Origin: Oscillospiraceae bacterium
GTDB lineage: Bacteria; Bacillota; Clostridia; Oscillospirales; Acutalibacteraceae
Direction of reading: 5' to 3'
Assembly: GCA_031283835.1 (NCBI GenBank)
Contig: JAITBA010000001.1
Coordinates: 1 to 5,101, forward strand
DNA: 5,101 nucleotides
Shown here: piece after piece, positions 4,946 through 5,101 of the stretch
Position numbering within the stretch: the stretch's first letter is position 1
Layout of the letters: each line of letters begins with the position of its first letter
Notes under the pieces: model-generated
Databases searched by the model: none
What the model was told of the DNA's origin: nothing
What the model saw: the letters and a program-made list of their open reading frames with translations, nothing else
Translations under genes and position numbers: made by a program

Positions 4946-5101
4946 GTCTGATGCCAAGCCCATAGCCGTTGCGGGTGGCCTCGAGCACCTTGCCGGTGGA
5001 AAAGCTATCGCCGATGTTGTGCACGGGGAGGGTAGGAAAAGCCGCCTGCAGCGTGTGGAACAGGGCTGTGTTGGGCCGTCCGCCCGCCGCCTAAATCACC
5101 G
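4941..5101 (-). pseudogene. C-terminal tail of an FAD/NAD(P)-dependent oxidoreductase (enoate/2,4-dienoyl-CoA reductase type), interrupted by TAG
   Basis: The minus strand enters at the right edge as Val-Ile, meets TAG at 5091-5093, then runs 49 codons to TAA at 4941. The translation after the TAG starts AAGGRPNTALF and includes VHNIGDSFSTGKVLEATRN near residues 23-41. These are the signature end blocks of pyridine-nucleotide-disulfide-type flavoproteins, as in the C-terminal domain of Old Yellow Enzyme-like enoate and dienoyl-CoA reductases: A-x-G-x-R-P-N, then I-G-D, whose Asp normally contacts FAD, then a K-x-x-E-A-x-x-x-G helix. The TAG sits where VI-L-A-x-G normally has a hydrophobic residue, so a single TTG-to-TAG change explains it. 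Only the tail is visible. Either the gene is broken, or there is a base error, or TAG is read through. The stop TAA comes from repeat sequence. Confidence 0.65.

Overview
The window looks like a piece of chromosome from a spore-forming, GC-rich member of the Bacillota (Clostridia, probably Oscillospiraceae-like). This is inferred from three things: purine-rich Shine-Dalgarno sites (GGAGG, GAGAGGG, GAGGA), a YlbJ/SpoVV-type spore membrane protein, and a small four-cysteine protein of a kind I associate with that group. All convincing genes lie on the minus strand, so the layout is read from high to low coordinates. Open frames on the plus strand are GC-rich shadows.

Right edge to left edge: (1) 4941-5101, the C-terminal tail of an FAD/NAD(P)-dependent oxidoreductase of the 2,4-dienoyl-CoA reductase/enoate reductase kind. 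An in-frame TAG 49 codons before its natural stop splits it. (2) 4764-4945, a tandem array of about 37-bp GC-rich repeats. (3) 3659-4693, an AEC (auxin efflux carrier) family permease. (4) 3588-3677, a second, shorter array of the same repeat, which runs into the end of the permease gene. (5) 2366-3460, a YlbJ/SpoVV-like membrane protein whose start codon and Shine-Dalgarno site sit in a 9-bp inverted repeat. (6) 2026-2259, a 77-residue four-cysteine protein with its own strong promoter, which overlaps the stop codon of the gene before it. (7) 1350-1892, a carboxymuconolactone decarboxylase/AhpD-like protein that keeps CxxC but lacks the usual histidine. (8) 359-1162, a short-chain dehydrogenase with the marks of the mycofactocin-coupled subfamily, behind a near-consensus promoter. 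(9) 1-336, the first half of a YhhN-family (lysoplasmalogenase-like) membrane protein, 22 bp behind the dehydrogenase and probably in its operon.

No stretch over 300 bp lacks a gene. The longest gap, 4694-4940, is mostly repeat array. Gap 1163-1349 holds a weak terminator and the dehydrogenase promoter. Gap 1893-2025 holds a possible terminator with a competing hairpin.

How the genes may work together is only partly readable. The dehydrogenase and YhhN pair could act in sequence if the YhhN protein releases a fatty aldehyde from lysoplasmalogen. The dehydrogenase, CMD-like protein, flavoenzyme remnant and permease together resemble a small redox/transport neighbourhood for an unknown organic substrate. 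The most unusual structure is the 37-bp repeat family: it flanks the permease gene and supplies the stop codons of two genes.
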